From Oceanospirillum multiglobuliferum (GTDB taxonomy: Bacteria; Pseudomonadota; Gammaproteobacteria; Pseudomonadales; Halomonadaceae): DNA of 64,000 nt. The notes under the pieces are model-generated. The model did no database searches, was not told the origin of the DNA, and saw nothing but the letters and a program-made list of their open reading frames with translations. Below, piece after piece: positions 11,684 through 20,590 of this stretch. The stretch is taken from assembly GCF_900167095.1 (NCBI RefSeq), contig NZ_FUXG01000013.1:1-64000 (forward strand), given 5' to 3'. Positions within the stretch are counted from its first letter, which is position 1. Every line of letters begins with the position of its first letter. The position numbers were made by a program, and so were the translations under genes.

Positions 11684-13507
11684 ATGACTGCATTTGACTC
11701 AAAAGCCTTTTTAAAAAGCTTATCCACCCATCCGGGTGTATATCGCATGTATGATGAGTCGAATCAGTTGCTCTATATTGGTAAGGCTAAGAACCTTAAG
11801 AACAGGGTTAGCAGTTACTTTCGCAGCAGCGGACTTAGCGGAAAGACTCAAGCTTTGGTTCAGCAGATTCACCATATAGAGTTCACCGTTACTAGCAGTG
11901 AAACTGAAGCGCTGCTGTTAGAGCAGACACAGATTAAAAATCATCGCCCGCCTTTCAATATTCTGATGCGCGATGACAAATCATACCCTTATATTTTTAT
12001 TAGTGCTTCAGACTACCCTCAAATTGAATACAGTCGAGGTAAAAAGAAGCGTGCAGGACAGTACTACGGCCCCTATCCTAACAGTAATGCGGTTAAAGAG
12101 ACTTTAAGCTTGCTGCACAAGGTTTTTAAGTTGCGCCAATGTGACGATAACTTTTTCAAAAACCGTAGTCGCCCCTGTTTACAGCATCAAATATCACGTT
12201 GCTCTGCGCCTTGCGTGGCGATTATTTCACAAGAAGACTATTTAAAAGATGTAGCCGCTGCACAAATGTTTTTACGCGGCCAAAGCTCAGAGTTACTAGA
12301 GCAGTTGCAGCAAAAGATGGATTTAGCGGCTGAAGCATTGAACTTTGAAAATGCCGCGCATTTGCGGGATCAGCTTATTCAGCTCAGAAAAATTCAAGAG
12401 CAACAATATGTTTATGGAGAGCAGGGTGATGCAGATGTCTTTGCGCTGGCCTCTCGTCCTGGTGGCATTGCAGTATCTGTGCTTTTTGTACGCGCAGGTC
12501 GGGTTTTAGGCTCGCGTCACTATTTTCCAACAGATCAGCTGTCCGATAGTCACAATGAAACTTTAGAGGCTTTTATTAGTCAGTTCTATCTTGCATCTGA
12601 AGGGCGAGAGATTCCTGCGGAATTAATCACCAATTTGGAGATTTCTGACCCTCAGCCTTTGATTGATGCAGTTCAGTTACTGCATAAAAAACGCGTAACA
12701 GTGAGCCATCAGGTACGCGCTTACCGTGCGCGTTGGTTGCAGTTAGCGATAACCAATGCCGAACAAGCGCTGATTAGCCATCTTGCTAGAAAAGGCACCT
12801 TTGAGGCGCGCTTTAAAGCATTGAAGCAAGTGCTAGGCTTGAACTTTCAGCCAGAGCGCTTAGAGTGCTTCGATATTAGCCACAGTTCAGGCGAAGCAAC
12901 CGTTGCATCTTGCGTTGTAATGGGCAAAGAAGGCCCCATTAAGTCAGAGTATCGCAAGTTTAATATCGAAGGGATTCAAGCCGGTGATGACTATGCGGCT
13001 ATGAAGCAGGCGCTTACCCGCCGTTACGAGCGCCTACAAAAAGGAGAGGGCAAAAAGCCAGATATATTGATTTTAGATGGTGGCAAAGGTCAGTTGAAAC
13101 AGGCTCAGGAAGTTTTCAAAGCGCTAGCTGTTACAGATGTTATCTTGTTGGCGGTATCAAAAGGCACTACTCGCAAACAGGGCTTTGAAACGTTATATCT
13201 TGAAACAACAGACCAAGTATTTGATTTATCTTCAGATTCAAAAGCGCTACACCTAATAGAACAAGTGCGCGATGAGTCACACCGCTTTGCCATTATCAAT
13301 CATCGTCATAAGCGAGATAAAACGCGTAGAACCTCCGGTTTCGAGTCTATCCCAGGTATAGGCCCTAAGCGTCGACAAGCGATATTGAGATTTTTTGGTG
13401 GCCAGCGAGAAGCTTTAAATGCCAGCATTCAAGAGCTCGCAAAAGTACCCGGAATTAGCGCTGCTTTAGCTGAGCAGATTTATAACCACTTACACCCAGA
13501 ACAGTAG
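11684..13507 (+). CDS. uvrC: UvrABC excinuclease subunit C
   Basis: Makes the 3' and 5' incisions in nucleotide excision repair. The 607-residue protein contains an N-terminal GIY-YIG nuclease domain (HPGVYRMYD, LLYIGKAKNLKNRV), a central UVR motif for UvrB contact (about residues 200-240), an RNase H-like endonuclease domain (ECFDISHSSGEATVAS, ILDGGKGQ), and C-terminal helix-hairpin-helix motifs (SIPGIGPKRRQAIL). The ATG at 11684 is chosen because it follows the gacA stop by 13 bases and gives the usual N terminus. It is co-transcribed with gacA and pgsA. Confidence 0.97.
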   Translation: MTAFDSKAFLKSLSTHPGVYRMYDESNQLLYIGKAKNLKNRVSSYFRSSGLSGKTQALVQQIHHIEFTVTSSETEALLLEQTQIKNHRPPFNILMRDDKSYPYIFISASDYPQIEYSRGKKKRAGQYYGPYPNSNAVKETLSLLHKVFKLRQCDDNFFKNRSRPCLQHQISRCSAPCVAIISQEDYLKDVAAAQMFLRGQSSELLEQLQQKMDLAAEALNFENAAHLRDQLIQLRKIQEQQYVYGEQGDADVFALASRPGGIAVSVLFVRAGRVLGSRHYFPTDQLSDSHNETLEAFISQFYLASEGREIPAELITNLEISDPQPLIDAVQLLHKKRVTVSHQVRAYRARWLQLAITNAEQALISHLARKGTFEARFKALKQVLGLNFQPERLECFDISHSSGEATVASCVVMGKEGPIKSEYRKFNIEGIQAGDDYAAMKQALTRRYERLQKGEGKKPDILILDGGKGQLKQAQEVFKALAVTDVILLAVSKGTTRKQGFETLYLETTDQVFDLSSDSKALHLIEQVRDESHRFAIINHRHKRDKTRRTSGFESIPGIGPKRRQAILRFFGGQREALNASIQELAKVPGISAALAEQIYNHLHPEQ

Positions 13508-13515
13508 TCCGTTAA

Positions 13516-14064
13516 ATGAAACTACCGAATATCCTTACTGCATTACGTATCGCCTGTATCCCATTAGTTGTATTGGTGTACTACTTACCCTTTGCTGATC
13601 ATCTATATTACGCAGCGGGTATTTTTGCATTAGCCGCTTGGACTGATTGGTTAGATGGTTATCTGGCGCGTAAGTTAAACCAAAGTACAGCCTTTGGTGC
13701 GTTTTTAGATCCTGTGGCAGACAAACTTATGGTGTGTGTGGCGCTAGGCTTATTGATAGAGGGGCACTCTAGCTGGCTATTAACCATACCTGCACTGATT
13801 ATTATTGGTCGAGAAATCGTAATCTCAGCGCTAAGAGAGTGGATGGCCGAGCTTGGTAAACGTGCCAGTATTGCTGTTTCGATGATCGGCAAGGCCAAAA
13901 CCTCGTTGCAGATGCTGTCTATTTTCATCCTGTTGAGCCAAACACCGGATACAACAACTGCTTATGTTGGCTTGGTTTTGCTCTATATTTCGGTGGTGTT
14001 AACCATCTGGTCAATGGTGCAATACCTGAAAGCCGCTTGGCCGGACTTAAAGTCAGGTATGTAA
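13516..14064 (+). CDS. pgsA: CDP-diacylglycerol-glycerol-3-phosphate 3-phosphatidyltransferase
   Basis: Inner-membrane enzyme making phosphatidylglycerophosphate, the committed step to phosphatidylglycerol and cardiolipin. The 182-residue protein has several membrane helices and the CDP-alcohol phosphotransferase signature DG-x2-AR-x8-G-x3-D-x3-D (DGYLAR ... GAFLDPVADK, residues 47-70). The gene begins eight bases after uvrC and is followed by the tRNA cluster, as in E. coli. Confidence 0.95.
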   Translation: MKLPNILTALRIACIPLVVLVYYLPFADHLYYAAGIFALAAWTDWLDGYLARKLNQSTAFGAFLDPVADKLMVCVALGLLIEGHSSWLLTIPALIIIGREIVISALREWMAELGKRASIAVSMIGKAKTSLQMLSIFILLSQTPDTTTAYVGLVLLYISVVLTIWSMVQYLKAAWPDLKSGM

Positions 14065-14106
14065 GCTAAGCACATGATTTTTTTTGAAATTATTTTAAAA
14101 AAACTA

Positions 14107-14134
14107 TTGACGCCCCCATAAGCTTGTATATAAT
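14107..14134 (+). promoter_or_regulatory. Strong sigma-70 promoter of the tRNA operon
   Basis: TTGACG (14107-14112) and a consensus TATAAT (14129-14134) are separated by 16 bases. Transcription would start near 14141, a few bases before tRNA-Gly. The region after the -10 box (ACGCACC) is GC-richer than its surroundings, as in stringently controlled stable-RNA promoters. Confidence 0.8.
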
Positions 14135-14148
14135 ACGCACCAAGTTCA

Positions 14149-14223
14149 GCGGGAATAGCTCAGTGGTAGAGCACAACCTTGCCAAGGTTGGGGTCGCGAG
14201 TTCGAGCCTCGTTTCCCGCTCCA
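14149..14223 (+). tRNA. tRNA-Gly (GCC)
   Basis: The 75-nt cloverleaf starts GCGGGAATAGCTCAG, has anticodon GCC in CCTTGCCAAGG, a T-arm GTTCGAGCC, an acceptor that pairs GCGGGAA with TTTCCCGC, and an encoded CCA. It is first in a three-tRNA operon. Confidence 0.98.
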
Positions 14224-14257
14224 AACTTACTAAGTGTAAGATGATGTATTAAGAGAT

Positions 14258-14331
14258 GGCCGGGTGGCAGAGTGGTCATGCAGCGGACTGCAACTCCGTG
14301 TACGCCGGTTCGATTCCGACCTCGGCCTCCA
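14258..14331 (+). tRNA. tRNA-Cys (GCA)
   Basis: The 74-nt cloverleaf begins GGCCGGGTGGCAGAG, has anticodon GCA in GGACTGCAACTCC, a T-arm GGTTCGATTCC, and an acceptor closing with CTCGGCC and an encoded TCCA. It lies 34 bases after tRNA-Gly, in the same order as glyW-cysT-leuZ of E. coli. Confidence 0.98.
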
Positions 14332-14348
14332 TGCTCTTAAGACAGATT

Positions 14349-14435
14349 GCCCGGATGGCGAAATAGGTAGACGCAAGGGACTTAAAATCCCTCGGTGGAA
14401 ACACCGTGCCGGTTCGATTCCGGCTCCGGGCACCA
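14349..14435 (+). tRNA. tRNA-Leu (TAA)
   Basis: The 87-nt class II tRNA begins GCCCGGATGGCGAAA, has anticodon TAA in GGGACTTAAAATCCC, a long variable arm (CGGTGGAAACACCG) and an encoded ACCA. The last of three tRNAs, it is followed by an inverted copy of its own 3' end and a terminator. Confidence 0.98.
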
Positions 14436-14467
14436 TTTGGTTGTTTCATGTTATTCCAAATGGTGCC
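14429..14467. repeat. Inverted repeat formed with the 3' end of tRNA-Leu
   Basis: GGCACCATTTGG (14429-14440, including the tRNA acceptor end and CCA) is repeated as its perfect reverse complement at 14456-14467, with a 15-nt loop. In the precursor it could fold back on the tRNA 3' end and affect 3' processing. It could also be a relic of integration at this tRNA gene. Confidence 0.7.
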
Positions 14468-14494
14468 AAAACACTTAGAAATCATATATAAAAC

Positions 14495-14517
14495 AAGCGC
14501 TTAAGGCGCTTTTTTTG
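14495..14517 (+). terminator. Terminator of the tRNA operon
   Basis: AAGCGC pairs with GCGCTT around a five-base loop and is followed directly by a run of T residues. It ends the pgsA-tRNA transcript. Confidence 0.85.
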
Positions 14518-14879
14518 TTTCCGCTTATTCCCGCCTTGTTTTATTTCAATCTAAAGTTTTAGATATATTGATTCGTATATGTTCAGTTCGATAACGGAGC
14601 GTATAGCTAAATGATCATAATCACCAAGCCTATCATTGATCACATAGCTTCTATGTGTCGTTTTATTCGCATTATACTGGACTTTTTTAGCCGTCAGTTG
14701 GTTCCATTTTTGGGATAGATCCGTAACAGCGCAATATGGCATTTCGGCTCAGTCTTAGTCTTTAAAAGTTTAAGGTGTAGCGTGCCTATTAAGCGTTGTC
14801 GAATTGTTCTTATAAGGGCTAAAGAACGGGGGGTTGATCAGATTTGATTGATACGAGGGATGTGAGGCCTAGAAACAAA
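14518..14879. other. Intergenic stretch downstream of the tRNAs
   Basis: About 360 bases without a convincing gene. A 63-codon minus-strand frame (14551-14742) has no recognisable domain and no clear ribosome-binding site. Downstream of tRNA genes such stretches often hold remnants of integrated elements, but no integrase or direct att repeat is visible. Confidence 0.5.
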
Positions 14880-14907
14880 CAAAGGCCAGACCGAAGTCTG
14901 ACCTTTG
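14880..14907. terminator. Terminator downstream of etfA
   Basis: CAAAGGCCAGAC pairs with GTCTGACCTTTG (one G-T pair) around a CGAA loop, 27 bases beyond the minus-strand etfA stop. It is active for the etfBA transcript and possibly in both directions. Confidence 0.75.
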
Positions 14908-14934
14908 TGGGTACGCCAGTGGTTTAAGCAAAAC

Positions 14935-15861
14935 TTATAGTTTGCCTTCCAACTCTGGCAGTGCGCTGAATAGGTCAGCCACTAAACCATAGTCTGCCAC
15001 TTGGAAAATTGGCGCTTCTTCGTCTTTGTTGATCGCAACAATGACTTTAGAGTCTTTCATACCCGCCAAGTGCTGAATCGCACCTGAGATACCTACCGCG
15101 ATATACAGTTCAGGTGCAACGATTTTACCTGTTTGACCTACTTGCATATCGTTTGGTACGAAGCCTGCGTCAACCGCTGCACGAGAAGCACCCACTGCTG
15201 CGCCTAGCTTGTCAGCTACTTTGTTCAGCAGTTCAAAGTTCTCACCGTTGCCCATACCGCGACCACCAGAGATGATCACTTTAGCAGCAGTCAGTTCTGG
15301 ACGATCAGATTTTGCCAGCTCTGCGCCAACAAAAGCAGACTTACCTGCATCTTGAACGCTTGCCAGTGCTTCGATGCTTGCGCTGCCATCGGCTGCTGCG
15401 GCATCAAAACCAGTAGCACGTACAGTGATCACTTTGATCGCATCTTCTGACTGGATCGTTGCAATCGCGTTACCCGCGTAGATAGGACGCTTGAAAGTAT
15501 CCGCAGATTCAACTGCGATAATTTCAGAGATCTGTGCTACGTCAAGCAGTGCAGCAACGCGTGGCAAAATGTTTTTGCCGTTTGAAGTTGCTGGTGCTAG
15601 AACGTGAGTAAAATCTTTACCCAGTTCAGCGACTAATAAAGAAACGTTTTCAGCTAACAGATGCTCGTAAGCAGCGTTGTCTGCAACTAAAACTTTGCTC
15701 ACACCGTTCAGTTTAGCCGCTTCTGCTGCCGCGTCTGCGCAGTTGCTTCCAGCAACCAGAACTGTGATTTCGCCGCCAATTTTCTGAGCTGCTGTAACCG
15801 TGTTAGCGGTTGCACCCAGTAGGCTTGCATTATTGTGATCAGCTACAACTAAGATACCCAT
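14935..15861 (-). CDS. etfA: Electron transfer flavoprotein alpha subunit
   Basis: FAD-binding subunit of the soluble ETF heterodimer, which takes electrons from acyl-CoA and other dehydrogenases and passes them to ETF-ubiquinone oxidoreductase. The 308-residue protein has the C-terminal FAD domain signature ([54 protein letters not shown]). Its start codon overlaps the etfB stop in a TAATG arrangement, so the two subunits are translationally coupled. The partner oxidoreductase is encoded divergently. Confidence 0.97.
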   Translation of the reverse strand: MGILVVADHNNASLLGATANTVTAAQKIGGEITVLVAGSNCADAAAEAAKLNGVSKVLVADNAAYEHLLAENVSLLVAELGKDFTHVLAPATSNGKNILPRVAALLDVAQISEIIAVESADTFKRPIYAGNAIATIQSEDAIKVITVRATGFDAAAADGSASIEALASVQDAGKSAFVGAELAKSDRPELTAAKVIISGGRGMGNGENFELLNKVADKLGAAVGASRAAVDAGFVPNDMQVGQTGKIVAPELYIAVGISGAIQHLAGMKDSKVIVAINKDEEAPIFQVADYGLVADLFSALPELEGKL

Positions 15862-16610
15862 TAGATCACCTTCGCTTCGTTTTTCAGTTTTTCAACTAGC
15901 TCGTCTACGCTACCCACTTTGATGCCTGCGCTGCGTGCTGCTGGCGCTTCAACTTTCAGGGTTTTTACTTTAGACGCCACATCAACACCTAAATCAGCTG
16001 GTGTTTTTACATCTAGAGGCTTTTTCTTAGCCTTCATGATGTTAGGCAGAGACGCGTAACGAGGCTCGTTCAGACGTAGGTCTGTTGTCACAATTGCAGG
16101 TAGGTTCAGTGCAACAGTTTGCAAACCACCGTCGATTTCGCGGGTTACGCTAACTTTTTCACCGTCAACCGCCACTTCAGAGGCAAAAGTACCTTGTGGC
16201 ATGCCAGTTAAAGCACCCAACATTTGGCCTGTTTGGTTGTTGTCTGAATCAATAGACTGTTTGCCCATGATGACCAGACCTGGCTGTTCATCTGCAACCA
16301 CTTTAGCCAAAATTTTAGCAACGCCCAGAGAGTCTACCTTGTCAGCAGTCTCAACTAGGATAGCGCGATCAGCGCCTAGAGCCAGCGCAGTACGCAATTG
16401 CTCTTGAGCTTCTTTAGGACCGATAGATACCACAACGATTTCAGTGGCAACACCCTTTTCTTTTAGACGAACCGCTTCTTCCACTGCGATTTCGCAGAAT
16501 GGATTCATCGCCATTTTCACATTGGTCAGATCAACGTCAGTGTTGTCCGCTTTAACACGAATTTTGACGTTGTAGTCAATGACTCGTTTGACAGCAACTA
16601 ATACCTTCAT
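15861..16610 (-). CDS. etfB: Electron transfer flavoprotein beta subunit
   Basis: The 249-residue beta subunit of ETF carries the AMP-binding site. It has the characteristic N terminus ([19 protein letters not shown]), the segment [19 protein letters not shown] and the recognition loop [11 protein letters not shown]. It is the first gene of the etfBA operon. A PsrA-like operator lies about 170 bp upstream, so fatty-acid-responsive control is plausible. Confidence 0.97.
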   Translation of the reverse strand: MKVLVAVKRVIDYNVKIRVKADNTDVDLTNVKMAMNPFCEIAVEEAVRLKEKGVATEIVVVSIGPKEAQEQLRTALALGADRAILVETADKVDSLGVAKILAKVVADEQPGLVIMGKQSIDSDNNQTGQMLGALTGMPQGTFASEVAVDGEKVSVTREIDGGLQTVALNLPAIVTTDLRLNEPRYASLPNIMKAKKKPLDVKTPADLGVDVASKVKTLKVEAPAARSAGIKVGSVDELVEKLKNEAKVI

Positions 16611-16781
16611 AGATTCCTCGTTCTATATATCTGGGACGAGCTATTTATTGTTGGTGCTCGCACAATCAATTCAAGCGATCGCTAAACGATTAGACTTGAG
16701 CGAACCAACATCAACTTTAGTGATAGCAGGCCTAATCGTCGATTGGGGTTGATCAATAGACCTGTTAATCAGAATTCGTTT

Positions 16782-16795
16782 CAAACAAGCGTTTG
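16782..16795. promoter_or_regulatory. PsrA-like operator in the etf divergent region (etfBA side)
   Basis: CAAACAAGCGTTTG is a palindrome of the form CAAAC-N4-GTTTG, which matches the known PsrA (TetR-family, long-chain acyl-CoA or fatty-acid responsive) operator pattern of Pseudomonas. It lies in the 456-bp region between etfB and etfD. That a PsrA orthologue binds it is inferred. Confidence 0.55.
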
Positions 16796-16997
16796 CTGCA
16801 CCTGTCTGGAACATGATGACTATTTTTTCACTTTAGGTCAAATTCCATTCTAAACTGACCAGTCACATTTTTAAGGATATACTTGCTGCACTGCATAAAA
16901 CAGAGGCTATTGTTTTATTTCGCTATTTAATTTGAAAAAAATAAGCCCTTGAAGTCTATAAACAGGGGTAAAGACAAATTAACGGTTGACCGTAAGC

Positions 16998-17009
16998 AAA
17001 CGTCCGTTT
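16998..17009. promoter_or_regulatory. Second PsrA-like operator (etfD side)
   Basis: AAAC-GTCC-GTTT is a second half-symmetric match to the AAAC-N4-GTTT core, 57 bases upstream of the etfD start codon. Two such sites in one divergent intergenic region, one near each gene, strengthen the case for shared control. Confidence 0.5.
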
Positions 17010-17066
17010 TAAATGACCCTTGCAGAATAATTAAAAAATGCCAAAGTGCTGTTTGAGGAGAAGATC

Positions 17067-18716
17067 GTGGAAAGAGAATCGATGGAGTTCGACGTTGTTA
17101 TCGTCGGTGCTGGCCCTGCCGGCCTTTCAGCTGCTATTCGTTTAATGCAGCAAGCCAATGACGCCAGCCAAGAGTTGACGGTCTGTGTGGTTGAGAAAGG
17201 TTCTGAAGTCGGTGCTCATATTCTATCAGGTGCCGTTATTGAACCTTCTGCCCTGAATGAACTGATACCTGACTGGAAAGCACAAGGTGCGCCCCTGCTA
17301 ACTGAAGTGACTGAAGATCAGATTGTGATGCTGAAAGATGCTGAAAACAGTCAGACCTTCCCGAACGCCATTGTGCCTAAAACCATGCACAACGAAGGCA
17401 ACTACATTGTTTCTCTCGGTAATGTTTGCCGTTGGCTGGCCCAGCAAGCTGAAAACTTAGGGGTAGAAGTGTTCCCCGGCTTCGCGGCCTCAGAATTGAT
17501 TATTGAAGACGGCATCGTGCGCGGCATCATCACAGGTGATATGGGTGTTGCAGCGGATGGCAGCGAGAAGCATGATTTCATGCCGGGTATGGAGCTGCGC
17601 GCCAAATATACTCTGTTCTCTGAAGGTAGCCGTGGCCATTTAGGTAAGCAGTTGATCAGCCAGTTCAAACTGGATGAAGGCAAAGATGCTCAGCATTACG
17701 GTATCGGTATCAAAGAATTATGGGACATCGATCCTGCCAAACACCAAGCGGGCTTAGTGGTACACGGCTCTGGTTGGCCACTGTCTGAAAACGGTGCCAG
17801 TGGTGGTTTCTTCCTGTATCACGCAGAAAACAATCAGGTCGTAGTGGGTTTAATTACCGACCTGAACTACAGCAATCCACACCTCAGCCCATTTGATGAG
17901 TTTCAGCGTATGAAACACCATCCAGTACTGAAACAGTATCTGGAAGGCGGTAAGCGCGTGTCTTATGGTGCGCGTGCCATCACCAAAGGCGGCTACAACT
18001 GCTTGCCAAAAATGACCTTCCCGGGTGGTTTATTGATCGGTTGTGATGCGGGTACGTTGAACTTCTCAAAAATCAAAGGCACTCACACCGCCATGAAGTC
18101 TGGCATGGTAGCGGCAGAAACTATTTTCAGTGCGATTCAAGGTGGTGATGAAGGCGGCAAAGAATTAACCGCATTTACCGCAGCATGGGAAAGCACTTGG
18201 GCCTTTAAAGAGCTTTACGGCAGCCGTAACTTTGGCCCTGCGATGCACAAATTTGGCCCAATGCTGGGCGGTGCATTTAACTTTGTGGATCAAAACCTGT
18301 TCAGCATTCCAGTGACGCTACATGACACGGAAGAAGACTATGCCCAGTTGAAGCCTGCGGCATCAGTAAGTCCAATTCAGTATCCAAAACCGGATGGTGT
18401 TTTGAGTTTTGACAAACTGACCTCGGTGTTCCTGTCGAACACCAACCATGCAGAAGATCAGCCTTGTCACCTGAAGTTGAAAGACGACAGCATTCCGTTG
18501 CAAGTCAATCTGCCGAAGTGGGCAGAGCCAGCACAACGCTTCTGCCCAGCTGGGGTTTATGAAGTGGTGAAGGATGATGTAACAGGAGCTGATCGCTTCC
18601 AGATCAACTCTCAAAACTGCGTACACTGCAAAACCTGTGACATTAAAGATCCGTCACAGAACATCACTTGGGTGACACCGGAAGGCGCGGGTGGCCCGAA
18701 CTATCCGAATATGTAA
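17067..18716 (+). CDS. etfD: Electron transfer flavoprotein-ubiquinone oxidoreductase
   Basis: Membrane-associated FAD and [4Fe-4S] enzyme that oxidises reduced ETF and reduces ubiquinone. The 549-residue protein has an N-terminal dinucleotide fold (VVIVGAGPAGLSAA), the segment VEKGSEVGAHILSGAV, and the C-terminal cluster cysteines in RFCPAGVYE and NCVHCKTCDIKDP. The GTG at 17067 is chosen because GAGGAG lies six bases upstream and the product then begins MERESMEFDVV, like Pseudomonas orthologues. An upstream GTG at 17046 is less likely. It is divergent from etfBA, so the whole electron path to quinone is encoded here. Confidence 0.96.
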   Translation: MERESMEFDVVIVGAGPAGLSAAIRLMQQANDASQELTVCVVEKGSEVGAHILSGAVIEPSALNELIPDWKAQGAPLLTEVTEDQIVMLKDAENSQTFPNAIVPKTMHNEGNYIVSLGNVCRWLAQQAENLGVEVFPGFAASELIIEDGIVRGIITGDMGVAADGSEKHDFMPGMELRAKYTLFSEGSRGHLGKQLISQFKLDEGKDAQHYGIGIKELWDIDPAKHQAGLVVHGSGWPLSENGASGGFFLYHAENNQVVVGLITDLNYSNPHLSPFDEFQRMKHHPVLKQYLEGGKRVSYGARAITKGGYNCLPKMTFPGGLLIGCDAGTLNFSKIKGTHTAMKSGMVAAETIFSAIQGGDEGGKELTAFTAAWESTWAFKELYGSRNFGPAMHKFGPMLGGAFNFVDQNLFSIPVTLHDTEEDYAQLKPAASVSPIQYPKPDGVLSFDKLTSVFLSNTNHAEDQPCHLKLKDDSIPLQVNLPKWAEPAQRFCPAGVYEVVKDDVTGADRFQINSQNCVHCKTCDIKDPSQNITWVTPEGAGGPNYPNM

Positions 18717-18738
18717 TATTGGGTTAGTGCTTGAATCT

Positions 18739-18764
18739 AAAAAGAGGCCGAATGGCCTCTTTTT
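18739..18764. terminator. Terminator after etfD
   Basis: AAAAAGAGGCC pairs with GGCCTCTTTTT around a four-base loop, 22 bases beyond the etfD stop. The A and T flanks make it usable in both directions. Confidence 0.9.
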
Positions 18765-19080
18765 AGCATTTGTCACTTATGTTTTACATTAATATCAACG
18801 ATATTCTGCATTCTACTTTGACTGAAGCAGCGACACTCATTTGCCCGATACCCTGTTTGGTGTCGTGATCAACTTTTCTCTTGACGCCAAACTTTGGCGC
18901 TCTAAAATGCCGCGCACCCTCTCTTTCTGAATGATGATATTCATCTTTATTTTGCGAAAAAACTCTTTTATTCCCATAAGCCTGTTACGCTATATAAATA
19001 GCCCAACGTGTTGTAATGTGACCGTGTATTTTACTAAGCACTTGTATCCGTTCGGAAATTTAATAATCGGAATCTGAGTT
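18765..19080. other. Upstream region of the rim operon
   Basis: About 315 bases without a gene. A small perfect palindrome (CGCCAAACTTTGGCG, 18885-18899) is the only obvious structure. An AT-rich TATATAAAT segment near 18993 could belong to the rim promoter, but no convincing -35 partner is seen. Confidence 0.4.
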
Positions 19081-19533
19081 ATGACAGAAAAGAAGGTGGT
19101 TGGCTGGCGGGAGGCGATCTGTCTGCCGGCCTTAGGCGTTGATGAAGTGATTGCCAAAGTTGACACCGGAGCGAGAACCTCTGCACTACATGCTTATTTT
19201 GTTGAGCCTTTTACGAAAGAAAATGGTGAAGAGTGGGTTCGTTTTGGTTTACATCCCATTCGCAAGCAGCAAACACCTGAGTTAATAGTTGAAGCTAAGG
19301 TTAAAGATCGTCGAAAGGTGAGTGACTCTGGTGGTCATAGCGAAGACCGCTATGTGATTGAAACTGACCTGTTACTGGGTAACCAAACTGTACGGGCAGA
19401 AATTACCTTAACAGATCGCGAAAGCATGGCTTATCGCATGCTGTTAGGGCGTACCGCGTTACGCGGACACTTTATTGTGGACTCTGATCTATCCTATGCA
19501 TTGTCTAAGCCTCAGAGCCATCAGATTGATTAA
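19081..19533 (+). CDS. RimB-like retropepsin-fold protease (ATP-dependent zinc protease family)
   Basis: The 150-residue protein belongs to the COG4067 family, called putative ATP-dependent zinc proteases but with a retropepsin-like fold. The active-site type motif AKVDTGARTSALHA is visible near residue 29 (Asp-Thr-Gly-Ala). In Pseudomonas fluorescens the homologue RimB acts with RimK in controlling glutamylation of ribosomal protein S6. It lies 18 bases upstream of rimK in one operon, which supports that role here. Proteolytic activity is inferred from the family, not seen directly. Confidence 0.8.
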   Translation: MTEKKVVGWREAICLPALGVDEVIAKVDTGARTSALHAYFVEPFTKENGEEWVRFGLHPIRKQQTPELIVEAKVKDRRKVSDSGGHSEDRYVIETDLLLGNQTVRAEITLTDRESMAYRMLLGRTALRGHFIVDSDLSYALSKPQSHQID

Positions 19534-19551
19534 ATTACCTAAGGGGTAGTT

Positions 19552-20457
19552 ATGAAAATTGGTATTTTGTCACGAAATGGAAATTTGTATTCAACTCGTC
19601 GTTTGGTCGAGGCGTGTGAGGCAAAAGGGCATACGGTACAAGTGATTGATACCTTGAAATGCTACATGGACATTACGTCATCTTCCCCTGCCGTGTGGTA
19701 TCACGGTGAAAAGTTAGAAGGTTTTGATGCCATCATTCCTCGGATTGGTGCGTCGATTACCCATTACGGTTTAGCGGTGATTCGTCAGTTTGAAATGATG
19801 GGGGCTTATACGGTAACAGAGTCCATCGCTTTGGGGCGTTCTCGCGATAAGCTGCGTTCTTTGCAGTTGTTATCCCGTAAGGGTATTGGAATGCCCAAAA
19901 CAGGTTTTGCCCATGATATGGATAACACAAAAGATTTGATCAACCTTGTAGGTGGTGCGCCATTGGTGATCAAACTGACCGAAGGCACCCAAGGTAAGGG
20001 TGTGGTACTGGCGGAAACACGCAAAGCTGCGGAAAGTGTGATTGATGCTTTCCGTGAGCTTGAAGCAGATATTTTGGTTCAGGAATTCATTAAAGAAGCG
20101 GGCGGTGCCGATGTACGCTGTTTTGTTGTAGGTAAAAAAGTGGTTGCTGCAATGGAGCGTGTTGCGGCTGAAGGAGAGTTTCGTTCAAACCTGCATCGTG
20201 GTGGCACTGCTCGTTTAACCAAGTTAACTGCGGCAGAACGTTCCACTGCACTAAAGGCAGCGCAGTGTATGGGTTTAAATGTGGCAGGGGTAGATCTATT
20301 ACGCTCTAATCGAGGCCCATTGGTGATGGAAGTGAACTCTTCTCCAGGTTTAGAAGGGATTGAAACGGCCACTAAAAAAGATATTGCGGGCATGATTATT
20401 GAATTTATTGAGTTAAATGCTCGTCCGAACAATACTAAAACGCGTGGTAATGGCTGA
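19552..20457 (+). CDS. rimK: RimK, alpha-L-glutamate ligase of ribosomal protein S6
   Basis: ATP-grasp ligase that adds glutamates to the C terminus of ribosomal protein S6. The 301-residue protein matches E. coli RimK in length and blocks: [48 protein letters not shown] (ATP-grasp loop), [11 protein letters not shown] and [14 protein letters not shown] (metal and ATP site). AAGGGG lies upstream of the ATG. It sits between a RimB-like protease and an AstE-like hydrolase, two candidate removers or processors of its product. Confidence 0.95.
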   Translation: MKIGILSRNGNLYSTRRLVEACEAKGHTVQVIDTLKCYMDITSSSPAVWYHGEKLEGFDAIIPRIGASITHYGLAVIRQFEMMGAYTVTESIALGRSRDKLRSLQLLSRKGIGMPKTGFAHDMDNTKDLINLVGGAPLVIKLTEGTQGKGVVLAETRKAAESVIDAFRELEADILVQEFIKEAGGADVRCFVVGKKVVAAMERVAAEGEFRSNLHRGGTARLTKLTAAERSTALKAAQCMGLNVAGVDLLRSNRGPLVMEVNSSPGLEGIETATKKDIAGMIIEFIELNARPNNTKTRGNG

Positions 20458-20470
20458 TATTCCAGCACAT

Positions 20471-20518
20471 AAAGGCATCTTCGGATGCCTTTATCCTATA
20501 GGCGACCTTGAGTCGCCT
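20471..20518 (+). terminator. Tandem hairpins after rimK
   Basis: Two adjacent perfect hairpins follow rimK: AAAGGCATC-TTCG-GATGCCTTT (20471-20492) and GGCGAC-CTTGA-GTCGCC (20501-20517). Neither has a long T-run, so partial termination or mRNA-end protection is as likely as full termination. Expression of the next gene could be read-through. Confidence 0.6.
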
Positions 20519-20590
20519 GATGTATTGATTACAGAATAATAAGCCGCCCGCTGATCTTTGGATGAACAGTTAAGGGCTGGAGCAAGATGC

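Noticed and set aside
14551-14742. 63-codon minus-strand frame downstream of the tRNA operon
   Set aside because: No recognisable domain, no good ribosome-binding site and no neighbour support.
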